NCBI GenBank assembly: GCA_019722365.1
Contig: JADFUC010000217.1
Coordinates: 1 to 64,000, forward strand
DNA length: 64,000 nucleotides
Direction: 5' to 3'
Source: Lithospermum erythrorhizon
Taxonomy: Eukaryota; Streptophyta; Magnoliopsida; Boraginales; Boraginaceae
The translations under genes and the position numbers were made by a program. Position 1 is the stretch's first letter. Every line of letters begins with the position of its first letter. This document shows positions 1 to 13,325 of the stretch, piece after piece. Under the pieces are notes generated by a model. It was given only the letters and a program-made list of their open reading frames with translations. It made no database searches and was not told where the DNA came from.

Positions 1-640
1 ATCAATTGTACTTCGTTCAGTTACGTGTGCTCGTATATCTCACGAATGTGTATTATTTATTTTATTTTCATGGTGTACATATTACTTTAAGTATGGTATA
101 TATAACATGTGAATAATATCAAATAATATTAATCTCGCCCGTTAAATTTAATGATGTCAAACCAATTTTAAGTTGTGCAACTTATCCACGATCACGGGCA
201 TGCGTGATGGCGGTGTCTTGGTATCTTGACAAGTTTGACAATGGATCATGTTGAGTGATTTCCCTTGCGTTGTGGGCTTCGGATGATCATTCCAAACTAA
301 CGTATTGGTTTAATTGGTAGCTTAACTTGAGTAATTTCTCCCCAACGTTGTGGGCTCGGTGATACATTGTCGGGTAGCACCATTAGGAGTGTTAGTGACC
401 CGAGCGTTGTGTAGAGTGATGCACGGGTGATTAGTTAATCTACCATTGTGCTAGGATTCAAAATGTATTTAGTGTTACCGTTTTGGATTTTGACCAAATT
501 TGGATCGCAGACACTTGTACATTTTGTGAGATTTAATCTGAAGTATAATATTACAATTTATTTATATATGTTGATGTTCTTGAGCTGCGCTATATATGAT
601 TGCATATTTTTTCTATTATGATTGGCATACTACGATTACC
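1..640 (+). repeat. Dispersed repeat family A, copy 1 (LTR-like)
   Basis: This stretch matches 24,715-25,370 in the same orientation. Shared blocks in the same order include TCGTATATCTC near the start, GTTGTGGGCTTCGGAT at about 273, GGTTTAATTGGTA at about 307, GGATTCaAAATGTAT at about 453 and ACAATTTATTT at about 553. Copy 1 also has an internal repeat: a block with GTTGTGGGCT occurs at about 254-287 and again at about 330-361, with a weaker third at about 395-415. There is no coding potential. I infer a retrotransposon LTR or flank because it is dispersed and non-coding; the element type is not resolved. The left end may lie outside the window. Confidence 0.6.
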
Positions 641-2235
641 GTATAAAAATGTCAGTGCGACTCGTTAATTAATAAATTAAAATGTAGAGATTATTAAATT
701 TATTTACGTAAAATTTGGAAACCCACTTTATTTTATGTACGTTAATGTTAATGTTTGGAAGTTGATTGTCGAAATAAGTTAAAACGAGAAGTATCGATTG
801 AATTAAACGATCGGGTTTCACACAATTTGAGCAGGCCAACCATTTAAAGCCCAAAAGACCAAACTTGGCCCAAAAAAAACAAGAAGAGGGCCGATTCCAC
901 CATAACTTCTACTTAGTAGAAGAATACTCCCCCACTTGATTTTCTTTCTTGATTTCTCCCTCCGTTTCTCGAGCTTTGGACCTCAAATTTTTCGGGAGGT
1001 TTCTCACCATCATTCTCGTCGTTTCAAGGTAAAGGGTGCGATCTTTTTGAGTATTTTGTAAGAGATCTCAGTTTGACTTTTGTATTTTTAATTTTGTGCT
1101 CGATTGATTCTTGGGTTCAATTAATTATTCTTGAGTTGTTATCATGTTAAATGTAGATTTGACAGGACGTTTTTAGGGCCGTTGACTTTGAGTATTTTAG
1201 GGTTGACTTTGATTTTTAGGAGTATTATTGAATATAATTATTGTTTTAAGCTTAGATTATAATCTAGAGTTGATAATGATTATTTGGGATGAAGATGGTT
1301 AGTATGGTTGAGTTGACTTTGAGTGATTTTGAGCTGACTTTATCTAAAATGTAGTGGATAGTATAAATATGTTATTGGACCTTTATTGTGATTGTTTTTG
1401 GTGAAATTATGAGTATTAGGTTGTTGGAAGAAAATATGTTGAAATTAGTTTTATTAGATTTTGGGTAGTAAAGCGGACTCACCGGGATTTGGTATTAGAA
1501 AGCTTGGGTTTGATTAGTTGGAAAAGTTAACATTTTGGGATTGATTGAAATTGGTTAATAATGTTGGGTATTTTGGTTAAGGTGTTGATCGATTATGGGA
1601 TTTGATCGAGATAGTTGAATTCGCCATTTTAATAGTCTCTGAAACATAATTAGTAATCTAGACTTAAGTTGTTAAATTGCTAAAATGGGTTGAAAGTGAG
1701 GGTGAATTAGGATAGGGGTTGCTTGTTGCAGTGGCGGTATATTTTAAGATTGTTACTGTTCGGACTCGGGGCCTTGAAGCTTGGCGTCTTGAATCGATTA
1801 GTAGGCGCTAGTGAGTGCCCAGCCAAGGTGGGGGATTTATCACTCGTTTATTTACCTTAATGGAGTGAAGTATATGGTAATTGATTTTGACTGTGTATCT
1901 GTGTTATAAACTTATCTGTGCGTATAGTTGCGAGATTGTGAAATGTTGAGTTATATGGTGGTTGTATTAGATGCATTATGGCATATTTATCTTGTGGTAC
2001 TTATGTTTGAGTATATTTATGTAGTGTAGGTCCTTTGAGTATGTTTATGTTTGTGTGTATTCATGTTTGAGTATATTTGTGTTATGGACGTATCTGTGAG
2101 TATATTTATGTTTGAATATAGGCTCTATACGAAATTGTTGTATCGTGTATATTATGGATGCTACATTGAGATTATTGTGTGATGGCTGTATGTTTGGTAT
2201 TGTATGTGTGACGTGTGATTTGTTTGAATTGAGAA
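641..2235. other. Non-coding, LTR-like decayed DNA
   Basis: No gene is seen. The part at about 880-1,890 resembles 8,590-9,430 in the order of short blocks: CACTTGATTTT, several TTGACTTT motifs, then a GGCG...TTTATCAC...TTTACCTT segment. This suggests two old copies of one LTR family in the same orientation, but the similarity is patchy and the limits are not visible. Confidence 0.35.
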
Positions 2236-2372
2236 TGGTTGGGATGATGTGGGGAGTTCGAGGTGAGCACAGGAAGGATATGGCGATGTTGGGGTGTTCG
2301 AAGGGTGAGCTTGCCGGAAAAGGATATGTTGTTGGGTGTTAGAAGGGTGAGCTGCCCGGGAAAGGATGGAAT
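2236..2372 (+). repeat. Three-unit tandem repeat, about 45 bp period
   Basis: Three diverged units share a GTTCGAaGGGTGAGC core followed by a CCGG-AAAGGATAT-like end. The cores lie at about 2,257, 2,296 and 2,340. The second and third units are closest to each other. It is non-coding and sits inside repetitive DNA. Confidence 0.65.
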
Positions 2373-5300
2373 GTTATATGTGATATTGTTGTGGTTTTCA
2401 TTTCGTAAGTTTATTACATTATTTGTTGTGACCTAAGCGTGGTGCGGGCGTTATCTTGTTTACTCGTTTGATTATGGCGATATGAATCGTTGGGGTGTGG
2501 CAGTGTGAGTTAACGTAAGCTTGAGTTACGCGAGTGTTTGTATGTTGAAGATGGTCATTTTTGTTATGAAATTTGTGAATCACTTGATATATTTTTCTTT
2601 TACTGTACATGTTTATATACTTATTTGCTATGTCTATATCTTTCGCTGGGTACCTCATTCGGATGTGGGTAAGTTACCATCCGGGTGATTCGTTTCCACT
2701 AAGCTGTCGAGCTTACCCCGCTTCCACTCAGTTATTGCATTTGATAAGCGGCAGAGTTCGTGAGTGTCCGTTGACCTTACTTAGGGGAGAGACGAGTGGC
2801 TAGGATCCTCAACAGTCACCTTTTTCTATTATTTTTGATGTACTAAGTTTTTCATATTTTGTTTTGGGATGTTGAAAAAAAAAATTGTTGTAAACTATTT
2901 TGTGGAATAATTGCGACTTGGTATGTGATGAAACTTTATACTTTGGTTTGAATTAGGCATGGTTAATCTCTGTATTATAACATTTTAGTTTTCGAAATTA
3001 TTTTACTTTTTATCAAACTATCAGGTTTATTGGTTATTAAACAGGTGATTTTCGTGTCAACCGTATTATGGTGACTCGAGATATCTGAGGTGTGTGACTC
3101 GACCTCGAGGCGTCACGACCGAGGCGGGTAATTCTGACCTATTTATTCATTAATTGGGGAATTAAAAGCTGCTTTATTATGAAATATAGAAGCGAGTTAA
3201 GGAAATTCATAAACTTGTGGTAATATAGTGTTATAAATGCTAAACGCATTTTTCCTTCAAAAGCCATTGAAGATGGTTATGTGCTAATAAAAAAAATAAT
3301 TGATGAATACCGTAATTATTTCAAAACTTGGTTTAATCATGTGGACATGTGAATTGAGACTTCGAGGTTCAAGTGAGCGTCCGTGATATAATTGAGAAGA
3401 TAATTAATTTTTTATACCGATTAAAGGTCATGATGCTATGAAGACAAATATGGCTCATATTGTCTCTTTTAGCCATCCCTCTGAAGTCTTAAATAATTTA
3501 TACAATCTCTTTTATAACTAAATGAGAATATTATTGGATGACCTTAGATATTTGTGTATACATATTTCAGACATGTCATTGAGTCTTAGTTTCTGACAAG
3601 ATGGACTTTGTTCATGAATTGTTATGAAACGTAAGTTTGTGGTTTGTATAACGGATAAACGATATTACTTTATAATTTGCGCTTGACATGAAGTGGAGTG
3701 CGTAAGGATTTATAGTTTGAAGTTAATGATTAAGTTCACCATTTCAAACATTAGGCACCGAAAGAACGATATTTAATAACACTTAGATAGTTGACAAAAC
3801 CTCATATCTCAAATGATTTTGTTATCAGAATTGTCATTATGACTAAACTGTCAGTGTCTTAGACACTATTTTGACTTGCATGATTTTTTATCATGATTAC
3901 AGTGATAGTGTTTATTATATAGTGTTACGAGGCCCTGATGCGTAGGCGATGTTATTTTGCACTTAATGCGATATAATTTGCACTTGTTTTCGTTTTTATT
4001 TAAGTTTAAAACTGATTATCGGTTAAAGTGGAAGATATGATTTGAATTGAAGATATGACAGGTCCACTAAGAATTTACATAGTCGTGATCAGCGTAAGTG
4101 ATTTGGCCCACGTTAATGAGTTATGACAACCTATAAAGAGGAGGAGTTAAGAGTAAAAAATATAGATCTCGGATTTTCTAGGAGAAGAATTCATCATCTT
4201 TGTTGGAGTTTTTGGGCGCTTGTTGGGAGGCTGGGAAGAAACGATTGAGAAGTTAATTACATATGGTGCACAAAGGCAAAGTTGGAGTTGATTACTTTTA
4301 ATTGGTTGACAATTCTAATTGAATGTTTTATTATTAAGGATGAATGTCATTAATTTCATGTATTTATTGTATCTTTTATTATGAACTAATTTTATTATTA
4401 ATTAAGGTTGTGATGTAGTTGGATCGGATTTGATTTTCTTGGAGTTAATTTATCTTAGTTTAAATAATTCGATTGTGTCGTAATTAGTATTTAATATCTT
4501 GATATGTCGATATTCATAAGTGATTAATTCTTCAGAAATAGGGTTGTAAACTGAATTAATAAATCAAAACTTGTTTCAATTACCATAGAAATATAGGTAA
4601 TCTGTGTGCAATTTAATAGCGTATGTTATTAAAAGATCTCTATTTTAGTATCATAGAGATAGTTGAACCTTAGGAGACTTAATTGGTGTTACTTGAGAAG
4701 TAATATCAAATCGTATATGAATGCTTTTGTTATGAATTTAAATAGCTACTAGGTAAGTTGAATCGATGATCCCAGAGTAAGAAATGGGTAATACGACCTA
4801 CTTGAATATTAGAAGTAAGATTCACTTTTTGTGCATTCGGTTAATATTAATTTAATTGCTTAGTCAATTTAGTTAAGTAGTCTAGATAAAGAATTTATAA
4901 CTTTTAATTATTAGTTAATTAAAATTAAGAAAAGACCTAGTACTTAGTATATTGGAATTTGTGAGGCGATACTGGTTAAATTATACTGCGGCCACGACCG
5001 GTCTCGACCAGGTAAATTGTTTGTCAGAGCCAAGAAGTATAGTAGTAGCCGGGATCTGAGCATAAAAAGAAATATAATTGAGCTCTTTATGTAATGATAG
5101 GTGACTACGTTATAAGAGCAAACAGTTTAAATCATCCATAGACGTTAAAACTTCAAAGGCATTTTCTTTGAACTATACATGATATTTTTGAATAACATTT
5201 GAGTGATACTTTGGAAAATGACTCTATGAGACCGAGTTCAATCTTGAAAGATGAGCAGGTAAACTCTTACTAGACTTAGTTTGAGGTTCGTTAATCTTGT

Positions 5301-8300
5301 TTTAGTTTGTATGCTCGCATACAAGTTAGTCAAGGATATAAGTCATTGAATGATACACCAAAATTGATAAGAGTATGGGGAGGACCATATAAATACTATC
5401 AAGTTCTGAATTAAGTATCATCGACATAGGTGATCCAAAGAATGAGACATCATTCTAATCTTAAAAGAGCGTCTTTAAGATCGTAAGTAAAAAGAATTGT
5501 GTTTAATGAAGTTAAAACACAATGGATGAAATCTTTCAATTTAGTATACTGCTTGTAATTTTTCATTCTAGCTTAAATATGTCACTAATTGGAGTTATCT
5601 GGTAAGTATTGTTTTTAATGTGGTTGGCTTAGCGATGAATGAAATAAATTCACATATTGAAAGTTGTTCTTTAAATTTATTAAATACTCAAGCGTGAGAC
5701 AACTCGAGAGTTATGTTGTGAGCAAACTTTAAGCACGTCTCGAAAAGAGCAAGTTAATGTTATCCTTTGAAGTAGACATAATTTTACCAGTCAAATGTTG
5801 AGATTATGTCATAAATGTACAAAAGCGGAAGCAGTGAGGTATTTATTTCCATCTATTATAGAACTACAATTTATTGTATGTATAGTATCTTTATTATTGA
5901 GTATAAAGAGTGTAATTAAATATATGACTTGAATGTATTGATTGGTTCCTTAGGAGACACCAATCGATTATCGAGAACCTTCAGTTATATTAGGAATATT
6001 ATGTGACAATTCTGATGCATTCTGCGCCTAATTCCAGTAACATGATGTTATGAATAAGTCATATAAATGATGACTTGAGGTCATACGAGTGAAATAAATT
6101 GGAATACAGTCGAGTATATAACTCACTCTATTTACGCCTTACTAGATGGTAATTAAATGAAATAAAGAGCGTGTTTCCATTAAATGAACATATAGTCATA
6201 AATAGATCAAACATTTGGTTTCGACCCGAGTTGAATGTATTCATTGGTTATTATCTTCATATCTATTTCAAAAATCATTCCTTATTGATTACGTGTTATA
6301 ACGTGTGTTTTAAGTAATCAAAGAGCGTTCTAAGTAATCATCGGTGATGATGCGTACTTGACATTGTTATTGGAAACATCTCGAACGAGAATAAAGAAAG
6401 GAAAGCGATTGTATTATCGGTATCAAGTTACAAACTTGAGATAAAGTATAATGGAGTTAAGGCTTCATCTTGATATTTTTGATTAAAATCAAAGGTTCGG
6501 TGAAGATGAACCTTGAGGATTTCTCGAAGGTTGGTTAGACACAACTACACGCCGATGTTTTACATGTTTGAGTCTTGAAAGAATCTTCATACAACCTTGA
6601 AAGGTCTTTGTCTTGAATTGATTCGTGTGCCATATTGATACATATATGTGACATATGCTATGATCACGGTATAAGCTTAGATGACATTTCTTGTTAAGCT
6701 ATAATGAGTCGTGAAGCTTGAGGTAAATAAAATGCAGTGATGAATTAAAATTCTATGATAAAGCAGTTCTCTTGTGCTTGTCTGACCTACATTAGAGGTC
6801 CGTTCCGATTAAGGTTTTCAGCGTGATTGAGTGGTTGGACTATTACATGGTAATTTGACTATTACATAGTAATAGGATTCACTGGTATGCCATGTCAGGA
6901 TCATGTGTTGTACATCAGGACCATGACATATACAATTCCATGTGAATTGTGGAGTTTCTGAGTATTTGCCTTTGGTCGGTAATACGTTTTGTAGTAACTT
7001 TAAGAGAATAGAAGTAACTATAGTTCTATGGAATGGATCAGCTTTATTGATCTTACTTTTTAGAAGCGAATGTGAGAATAGTGTCATGGACAGTTGTCCC
7101 ATGTGAAACACTATTAGCCAAGTAACTCATTAATGGGGTTTAGTCTAATATACTCGGAGAGTAACTAAAGAAGCTTGAACTCAATAACATTACGAGTCAA
7201 CCTGATGATGTTATTATAGAATATGCATTTAATAAGATAGAGTGTTTTACTTGCACCTTTAGATTATGTTGTAAACACGCCCCGATAGTAGCCGAGTGGC
7301 TGCTACCACAGAATCTAAGATAGTCACTAGAAATACCAAAAAACAAGATTTTGTCCTTGTGCAGCTTAACTAGTGGGTATTTGAGGGAAAGCGGACCCGT
7401 ATGGTAATGAATTAAGTTTCAAAGCAATCTTGTGGCTTAAAGGCTTAAAACCCGTTTTTGCACATAGCTATGTGTGGTATACAGGATAAACTTAGCCGTA
7501 TTTGATTCCGTGGTTGAGAGACTAAGCGGATGGATGTAAAAGTCTACTAGTAGTATTAGGGTTATGATATGATTGTGATCATTACCGCTTCCATTTACAT
7601 GTCTTAAAAGACCTACAAAGGTTTAATCTGGCTTAAAAGATTCCATGTGTGGACTTGAGCAACCGTCTGAGTTGATATATTCTTACGTGATTAAATCAGG
7701 GTTTGATTTCACGAGATTGAAGAAAGAAGCCCGAGCGATCTGAGGTTAGGTAGGAACAAGTTCATTTACTTTCTAGAATAAGTTGGAGCAATTGATTGAG
7801 CAAAGTAATTCTTGTTTTTACAATCTAATTGTTATGTATTTATATGAATCGTAATTCATTTAAACATAGTCATTTATTATTTCACAATTAGTGAAATAAT
7901 AAATCCCAATGATCTATAGTTTAGAGAAGCGACTTGTAGCGTTGGCAACTCTTAGTCTAGAAACATGAGATAGCCATTTCCTCGGTCAGATATTGATGGT
8001 TTTTGGGCAACTAGCATTTGATGACCAGCATAGTGATTGATTTATGATCAATTTTATTGGATTATGAGAGCTTGTAAGTCTGATCAATCTTATGGGCTAT
8101 CAGTTTGCATAACTGAGGAGCTGGATTGACCACTGCAAAATCATAGAAGATATGTCTATAAGTGTCCTATGATGTTTTCTTAGAACTGTTAAGTTTAACA
8201 ATTCTTAGAACTACATATATAACTACTTATGTTATATGAAATAACCCGTTCCATTACGATATTATGTTAAATATATGCAGGTTGCTCGGTGGGTATTACG

Positions 8301-8589
8301 GTAAAATTAAAAAGTTCGAAGTTGAGTAGTTGAAATACAACCAATTGATTCGGTCGTTAGTACATTCGATTGGTAGGTAAGATTTTGTAGTCGAATAGTA
8401 ATAATATTGATTGGGTGATCATATTATTCGAAATTTGAAATAAAATATAATTAAATGTTCGAGAGTTGTGTTGTTAAGCTGAGAAGAGAAATAAAACATG
8501 AGCAAATAGGACTTAACAACGTTTCATAAATATCTACTTGACCTGCTCCGCTATTAAATCGTCGCAAAAAACAAAACCCACCTGACCCA
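2373..8589. other. Intergenic decayed repetitive DNA, no gene supported
   Basis: Reading frames are short and broken throughout. A GC-richer part at 2,650-2,815 and the CGAGGCGTCACGACCGAGG block at about 3,100 have the look of an LTR end, but I found no partner repeat or primer site to prove it. A TATAAAGAGG motif at about 4,131 has no gene behind it. From 4.2 to 8.3 kb I saw no protein motif. Confidence 0.4.
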
Positions 8590-10760
8590 CTTTAGTCCCG
8601 TTTGGCCGAACCCTTATCTCCTTCACTTGATTTTTATTTTTCTTGATGAAATCTTGTTAGAAATCTAACTCCATAATCTGGATTTCCCATGCATCCGATT
8701 ATCGAAAGGTATGATTTTAATCTTAAATCTAATTTATTTTGAGCTATAGTTGGTATTTTGAGAGTTTGACTTTTAAGTTGACTTGAGGTTTGGGGTTTTA
8801 ATGACAAATATGTATCTAATAACACTAAGATTAAGGTGGATTTAAGTTATAACAATCGATTTTGGGGGTTGAAATGTGTTGATGTTGATAGTTGACTTTT
8901 GTTGACTTTTTGTAGAAAAATGTAAATTTGTAAAAGTATGTTGTTGGAGTTTAATATAGTTGTTTTGGAGTATAAGTTTGACTTTTAAGTTGTTGTAAGA
9001 GATTATGTTGGATATGGGTTTGGGTAAAGTGAGTAGTATTTGGGTTTTTGGTATAGAAGTTGTTAAAAATGGGTAAATTAGTTTGAGAAAATTGATTTTG
9101 GTTGATTAAGCGTTAAAGTGTTAGTGTTTAGATTAAGTGTTGGCCGATTGGAATAGAAAGGATGTAGTGCTTTGAAATTTTATCGTTTTATTAATCGGTT
9201 CTTGGCATTAGTAATCTTTTCATAGTTAATAATTGGTATCTAAAATAGTTTGTTAAAGGTGGATAGTTAACTAAATGGAGTTATAATTGGTAGTGGTAGT
9301 AATTGTATTTCATGGGTGTTTTGGTTAGCGTGGAGCATGGGAAGCGTTAGGATTAATTAGAGGGCGTTCCTTTACTGCGAGCAGTGAAATATTTATCACC
9401 GCTGGTGTAGAATAATTTACTTTATTGAATGTGTTGAACTCGATGAAGTTGTGAGCATGTTATATATATATATATATCTAACGTGTTGATGATGATTTAA
9501 ATAGTTGGATTGTATGTGTTGTTTATAAGTTGTAGGTGTTTTGAGATGAGTTAGATTCGAACTAGATTAAGTTGATTTCAGGGGTATTTGGGTCATTTTA
9601 ATTGTTTAGGGTGTCTTGTTGGTTTGGATTGGCATAGCATGAGTTGTTGAGAGTTGTTGATATATGTGGGTTGTACTGCGGTGTTGTGCCTTATCTTACG
9701 ATTATAAGTACGGAGTTAATGATCATGTGATTGTCTTCCATCCGGTGTGTACTTGCCTCAGTACAAGTTAATATTTAGCCATTACCTCATTCACAATTCG
9801 GTGATAAGCATATGGGAATAAGTTTCTCACATTAGGTTGAAGTTGATTATAATGGCAGTAGTTGTAGAAAACCGGATGTAAATTTGATCTGGATTGATAT
9901 GAGTTGATTGATTTGACTCGGTTGGTTAGTCGTTTGAGTTGTAGTGTGGGTTAGCAGGTAGTATTAGTGTTGTTGAGTTGTAATGTTGGGCGGTCGGTTG
10001 TATAATTAGTGGGCGTGCTTTACCATGTTGATTGATAGAATAGAGTTATTAGTTTATTTGGGTATTGTTGTCGCTATTTTGTGAAATGCATAGTTATCGT
10101 TGTTAGATGTCCTTTATTTAAAATTCTTATGTTTTAGTTGACAAGAACATAAATTTATGCATTTGTGATAACTCTGAGGAGGATGCCATTTGACAAGCCT
10201 TACGTTGTTTAGCATTTTGAAGTACCCATCCCATCCCGTACAAAACTAAGTACATTACCTTGTCGAGGCAGTTATCCGCTCTTGAGATAAATATTCGCTA
10301 AGCAGCGACTTCGCTATTCGGCTATGAAATTTGGGTTGGCGGGGGAGTTCGGCGTGTTTGGGTTCGTTCGTGCTTCGTGCCTTCGTGTTTAGGTCTTGTC
10401 GGGTGGTGAAGATAAATCCTGATCTTATTATCTTTATCTTATTTGTATTTATTTTAAATTTGTTGGGTTGTATATCGACTTTTGTACATCGGTTGTTTGT
10501 AATTATATTGGTTGTGTTGTATGGTTAAGAAATACTACCACGATGGATGTTTCAAAATTGTCATTTTAGTCGCAGGTTGTTGTATTGGTTTATTTATGAA
10601 TGTTTACCCAAATTAGTCGTCAAATCGATTGGTGGCTACGGTGTCAGTTTGAATGATTCACAACCTCAGGCGGCCGACTGCTGGTCGTTACGTTATATGA
10701 GTTGTGTGGCATTGTGTCAGCATGCGCTTTAGCGAGTTGTAACGGCATATGTTGGGTGGC
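8590..10760. repeat. LTR-like decayed repeat, partial match to 880-1,890
   Basis: This stretch starts with a CACTTGATTTTT block and TTGACTTTT-rich DNA like that at 930-1,210. It continues through a GAAATATTTATCACCGC segment and short motifs typical of non-coding LTR DNA. A (TA)n run lies at about 9,461-9,478. No protein motif is visible. The assignment to a retroelement is inference from its dispersed, same-order similarity. Confidence 0.35.
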
Positions 10761-10764
10761 CTTG

Positions 10765-11935
10765 ATGAGTATAGCGTGGGTGTTGATATATTATAAAGAA
10801 TTTATCCATCCTTGATATACAAGGTAGATCTGAGACCTACCAGTAGGTTTGGGGTGAATTGGTTTTTATGGGGCGTCATAATTTTTGATTCGGTTGACTC
10901 GAGTAAAAGAAAGTCGTGGGTGTTTCATGACCACGCTTCTTATGGTTAGAATGTATTTAGAGATGGGTGGATAAATGAATTGTAAAATGTCGTCGAGGCG
11001 AGTAGAGAGTATTGGAAATCGAGTATTTTTGATTTCTATAATTATGCGGATTCTTGACAGTGTTGTAACAATTTATTTACTAGTTTTTAGTTAAATGATT
11101 ACTCAAACTAAGTGTTCAATAATAGTAATTAGTACTAAAATGGGCTTCAGCGATAATATTAGGGATTATACCCGGTGCTAGATCTAAATTGGATAATGGT
11201 ATTAATAATCATAATGGTCAATTATATTGTTATATGGCTAATATTATTTGAGCCAGAAGGTCGCACACATGGCGTTGAGAGTCATATTCCGTATGGAATT
11301 AAATGTGATTGTCAAATTGGGGAGTTGATTAAAATCAGGCGAGTTACCCAATCAGTTTTACATTGATAATGTAAAATACAAATTGGACAAAGCGGATCCA
11401 ATTAACTGTAGTTCAATTGGCGGTTTAAGAAGAAGCTTATTAGTAACTTGTTGCACAAGCCGTTGACATTCGGTTAGTTAACGGTTTTAGCGAGGTTAGC
11501 TCGTTAGTTAACGAGTCGAGCTATTCGAATTGAAACTAGGAAAGTATATAAGGAAAGAGATAAGATGAAAACCTAAGGTTTTCATTACTCTCTCCCACCC
11601 ATACAAAGCCGCCGCCTCCCTCTCCCTGCTTGGGGTGGTGTAACTTTACTCAAATTCTTGTCCAATTGCTCGTAAGATTCTAACCGTCAATCGCGAGATT
11701 GACCTTATTCTTAGTGTGAACTAACTTGGAGGCATTGTCTTTCGTGCGTTGCTAGGGAATTCAAAGGAAACTAGGAAGAGAAAGTTGTGAGTGACTTCCC
11801 TTGCGATGTAAGTACTCATTTATACACATATGTATATATGTGTTTTATTATAATTTGTTTATATACATTATTCAATCTTGGTTCATTTGTTTATTTTATT
11901 ATGTACAAGTTGCGTAATTTTTTCAACACTATTAG
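10765..11935 (+). repeat. Dispersed repeat family B, copy 1 (promoter plus leader module)
   Basis: This copy is homologous to 22,260-23,240 (+) and to the complement of 51,650-52,800. A 21-bp block at 10,811-10,831 is identical to the complement of 52,696-52,716. It is followed in both by TTGACTCGAGTAAAAGAAA and AGTGTTCAA blocks in the same order. Towards the right end are a TATA-like box at 11,545, a leader containing GATGAAAACCTAaGGTTTT, and GTAAGT at 11,808. It has no coding potential. It is most likely an LTR (U3, TATA box, R/U5); the family is unknown. Confidence 0.7.
11545..11553 (+). promoter_or_regulatory. TATA-like box of family B copy 1
   Basis: The sequence is TATATAAGG, identical to the box in the inverse copy at 52,025-52,033. 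It lies 263 bp before a GTAAGT donor-like site at 11,808-11,813. Promoter activity is inferred from conservation between copies. Confidence 0.45.
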
Positions 11936-12184
11936 GTATACTGATAGCATAAATGGAAACTAGAGATACGATAGGGGATTAAATACAACTGGGATATTTC
12001 GGTACATTTACGGAATCTTGGAGAGTTAAGAGTGATTTGGTGCACCGCGGTATGAAATTTGGATATCACGTCTTTATCCTTCACAAAGCTGCGGAGTGCA
12101 AAAGAGTTTGGTGACACGTATCTTCACCCAAAAACTTAAGCGTTGGAAGCTCAGCGTGTCAGAGAATCGTTAAATCTTATATCA

Positions 12185-12960
12185 TAAAATCGTCCAAGGG
12201 GGAAAATTAGGAGTGTTAGAACTAGCAAATAATAGATCTCGTAAATACCCATTAGACAAAATTTAGATTGTATAACCGATTTATAAATTCAATATTATAA
12301 GTTCAATATATGTTGATTGTTGGACAATCAATATTTAGGATCTACCGGTACCGATATTAGGGCTATGATGGCTTACTAGGGTCCGCTCATAATCTATATG
12401 TTAAGATGACAATCGGTTAATATTGTCTAATATATTGCTATTCTCGATCCATCATTTCGAAAGTCGCATAAGCTTGATAGCTAGACAATAATAATCGTAT
12501 TATAAGCTTTTCGAGATTACAAGTGAAGCATGAAGGAAAGCATTCGGGGTCAAATTCCCTGTTCACCTGCAAGGTATTAGGCGGCTAGTGTTTTTATAGG
12601 GGTTCACAGAATGTTCCATCCCATTATAAACTTGGTGCTACATTTAAAGAATTGAGAATTACTGCAGAGCTTATTCATGGTGAATTGCTCACAAATTAGA
12701 GAGAAGTCAAATTTTCTCCACTTCTCCTGCCTCTTTCGACATTAAATCTGGGAAGAAAGTGGTTTCTTGATCTCTTGTTTCATTTCGGTTTAATGGATTA
12801 CAGTAAAGCATGGAGTTTGGACAATTATTTGGTGTGGGCTGCTTGAGAATCACCTAATTATTTTGGTAGCGATGGTCTAGCGCCATTAAAATTATTCAAG
12901 AAGAACGGTACACTCTTGTAATTCAAATTTATTATTTTTGTATAATCTGTGGTATCTTTG
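12185..12960 (+). repeat. Possible Copia-type 3' end: polypurine tract and LTR start
   Basis: AAGGGGGAAAATTAGGAG at about 12,196-12,213 looks like a polypurine tract. It is followed directly by TGTTAGAAC, a common start of plant Copia LTRs. The following roughly 750 bp are non-coding. I found no second LTR copy and no RNase H remnant in front, so this is a tentative solo fragment; the right limit is a guess. Confidence 0.3.
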
Positions 12961-13221
12961 GAGTGCGTGTCAGATTAGTTCTGACTTTTAGAAACGATGT
13001 AGAATCCAACAATTATTAGATAGTGCTTTCAAGCGAGCTATTACAGAAAGTGTTATGTAATAAAATCATTGTAAATAATAAATTATTGGATAGCGCTTAA
13101 CAAGAACTAACTTAGTTGACTTTCAAATAACGCTTATTTTCTATAAGCGCAATTAAAGTGAATACATCAAAAATAAATCTCCAATCGATATCTCTAAAAA
13201 TCTAGCATAGAAAATATTGGA

Positions 13222-13284
13222 GTAATAGTAATAATAATAATAATATTAGTAGTAGTAGTAATAATAGTAATAATAATAATAATA

Positions 13285-13315
<31 letters not shown>

Positions 13316-13325
13316 TAGTAATAAT
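13222..13325. repeat. Compound (AAT/AGT)n microsatellite
   Basis: About 100 bp of trinucleotide repeat made of AAT/ATA units broken by runs and single units of AGT. It lies in non-coding DNA about 1.1 kb upstream of the AHL gene. Confidence 0.95.

Noticed and set aside
953..975. CTCCCTCCGTTTC at about 957 as a Stowaway MITE end
   Set aside because: No inverted partner (GGAGGGAG) lies within 600 bp and no TA flank; it is probably chance within LTR-like DNA.
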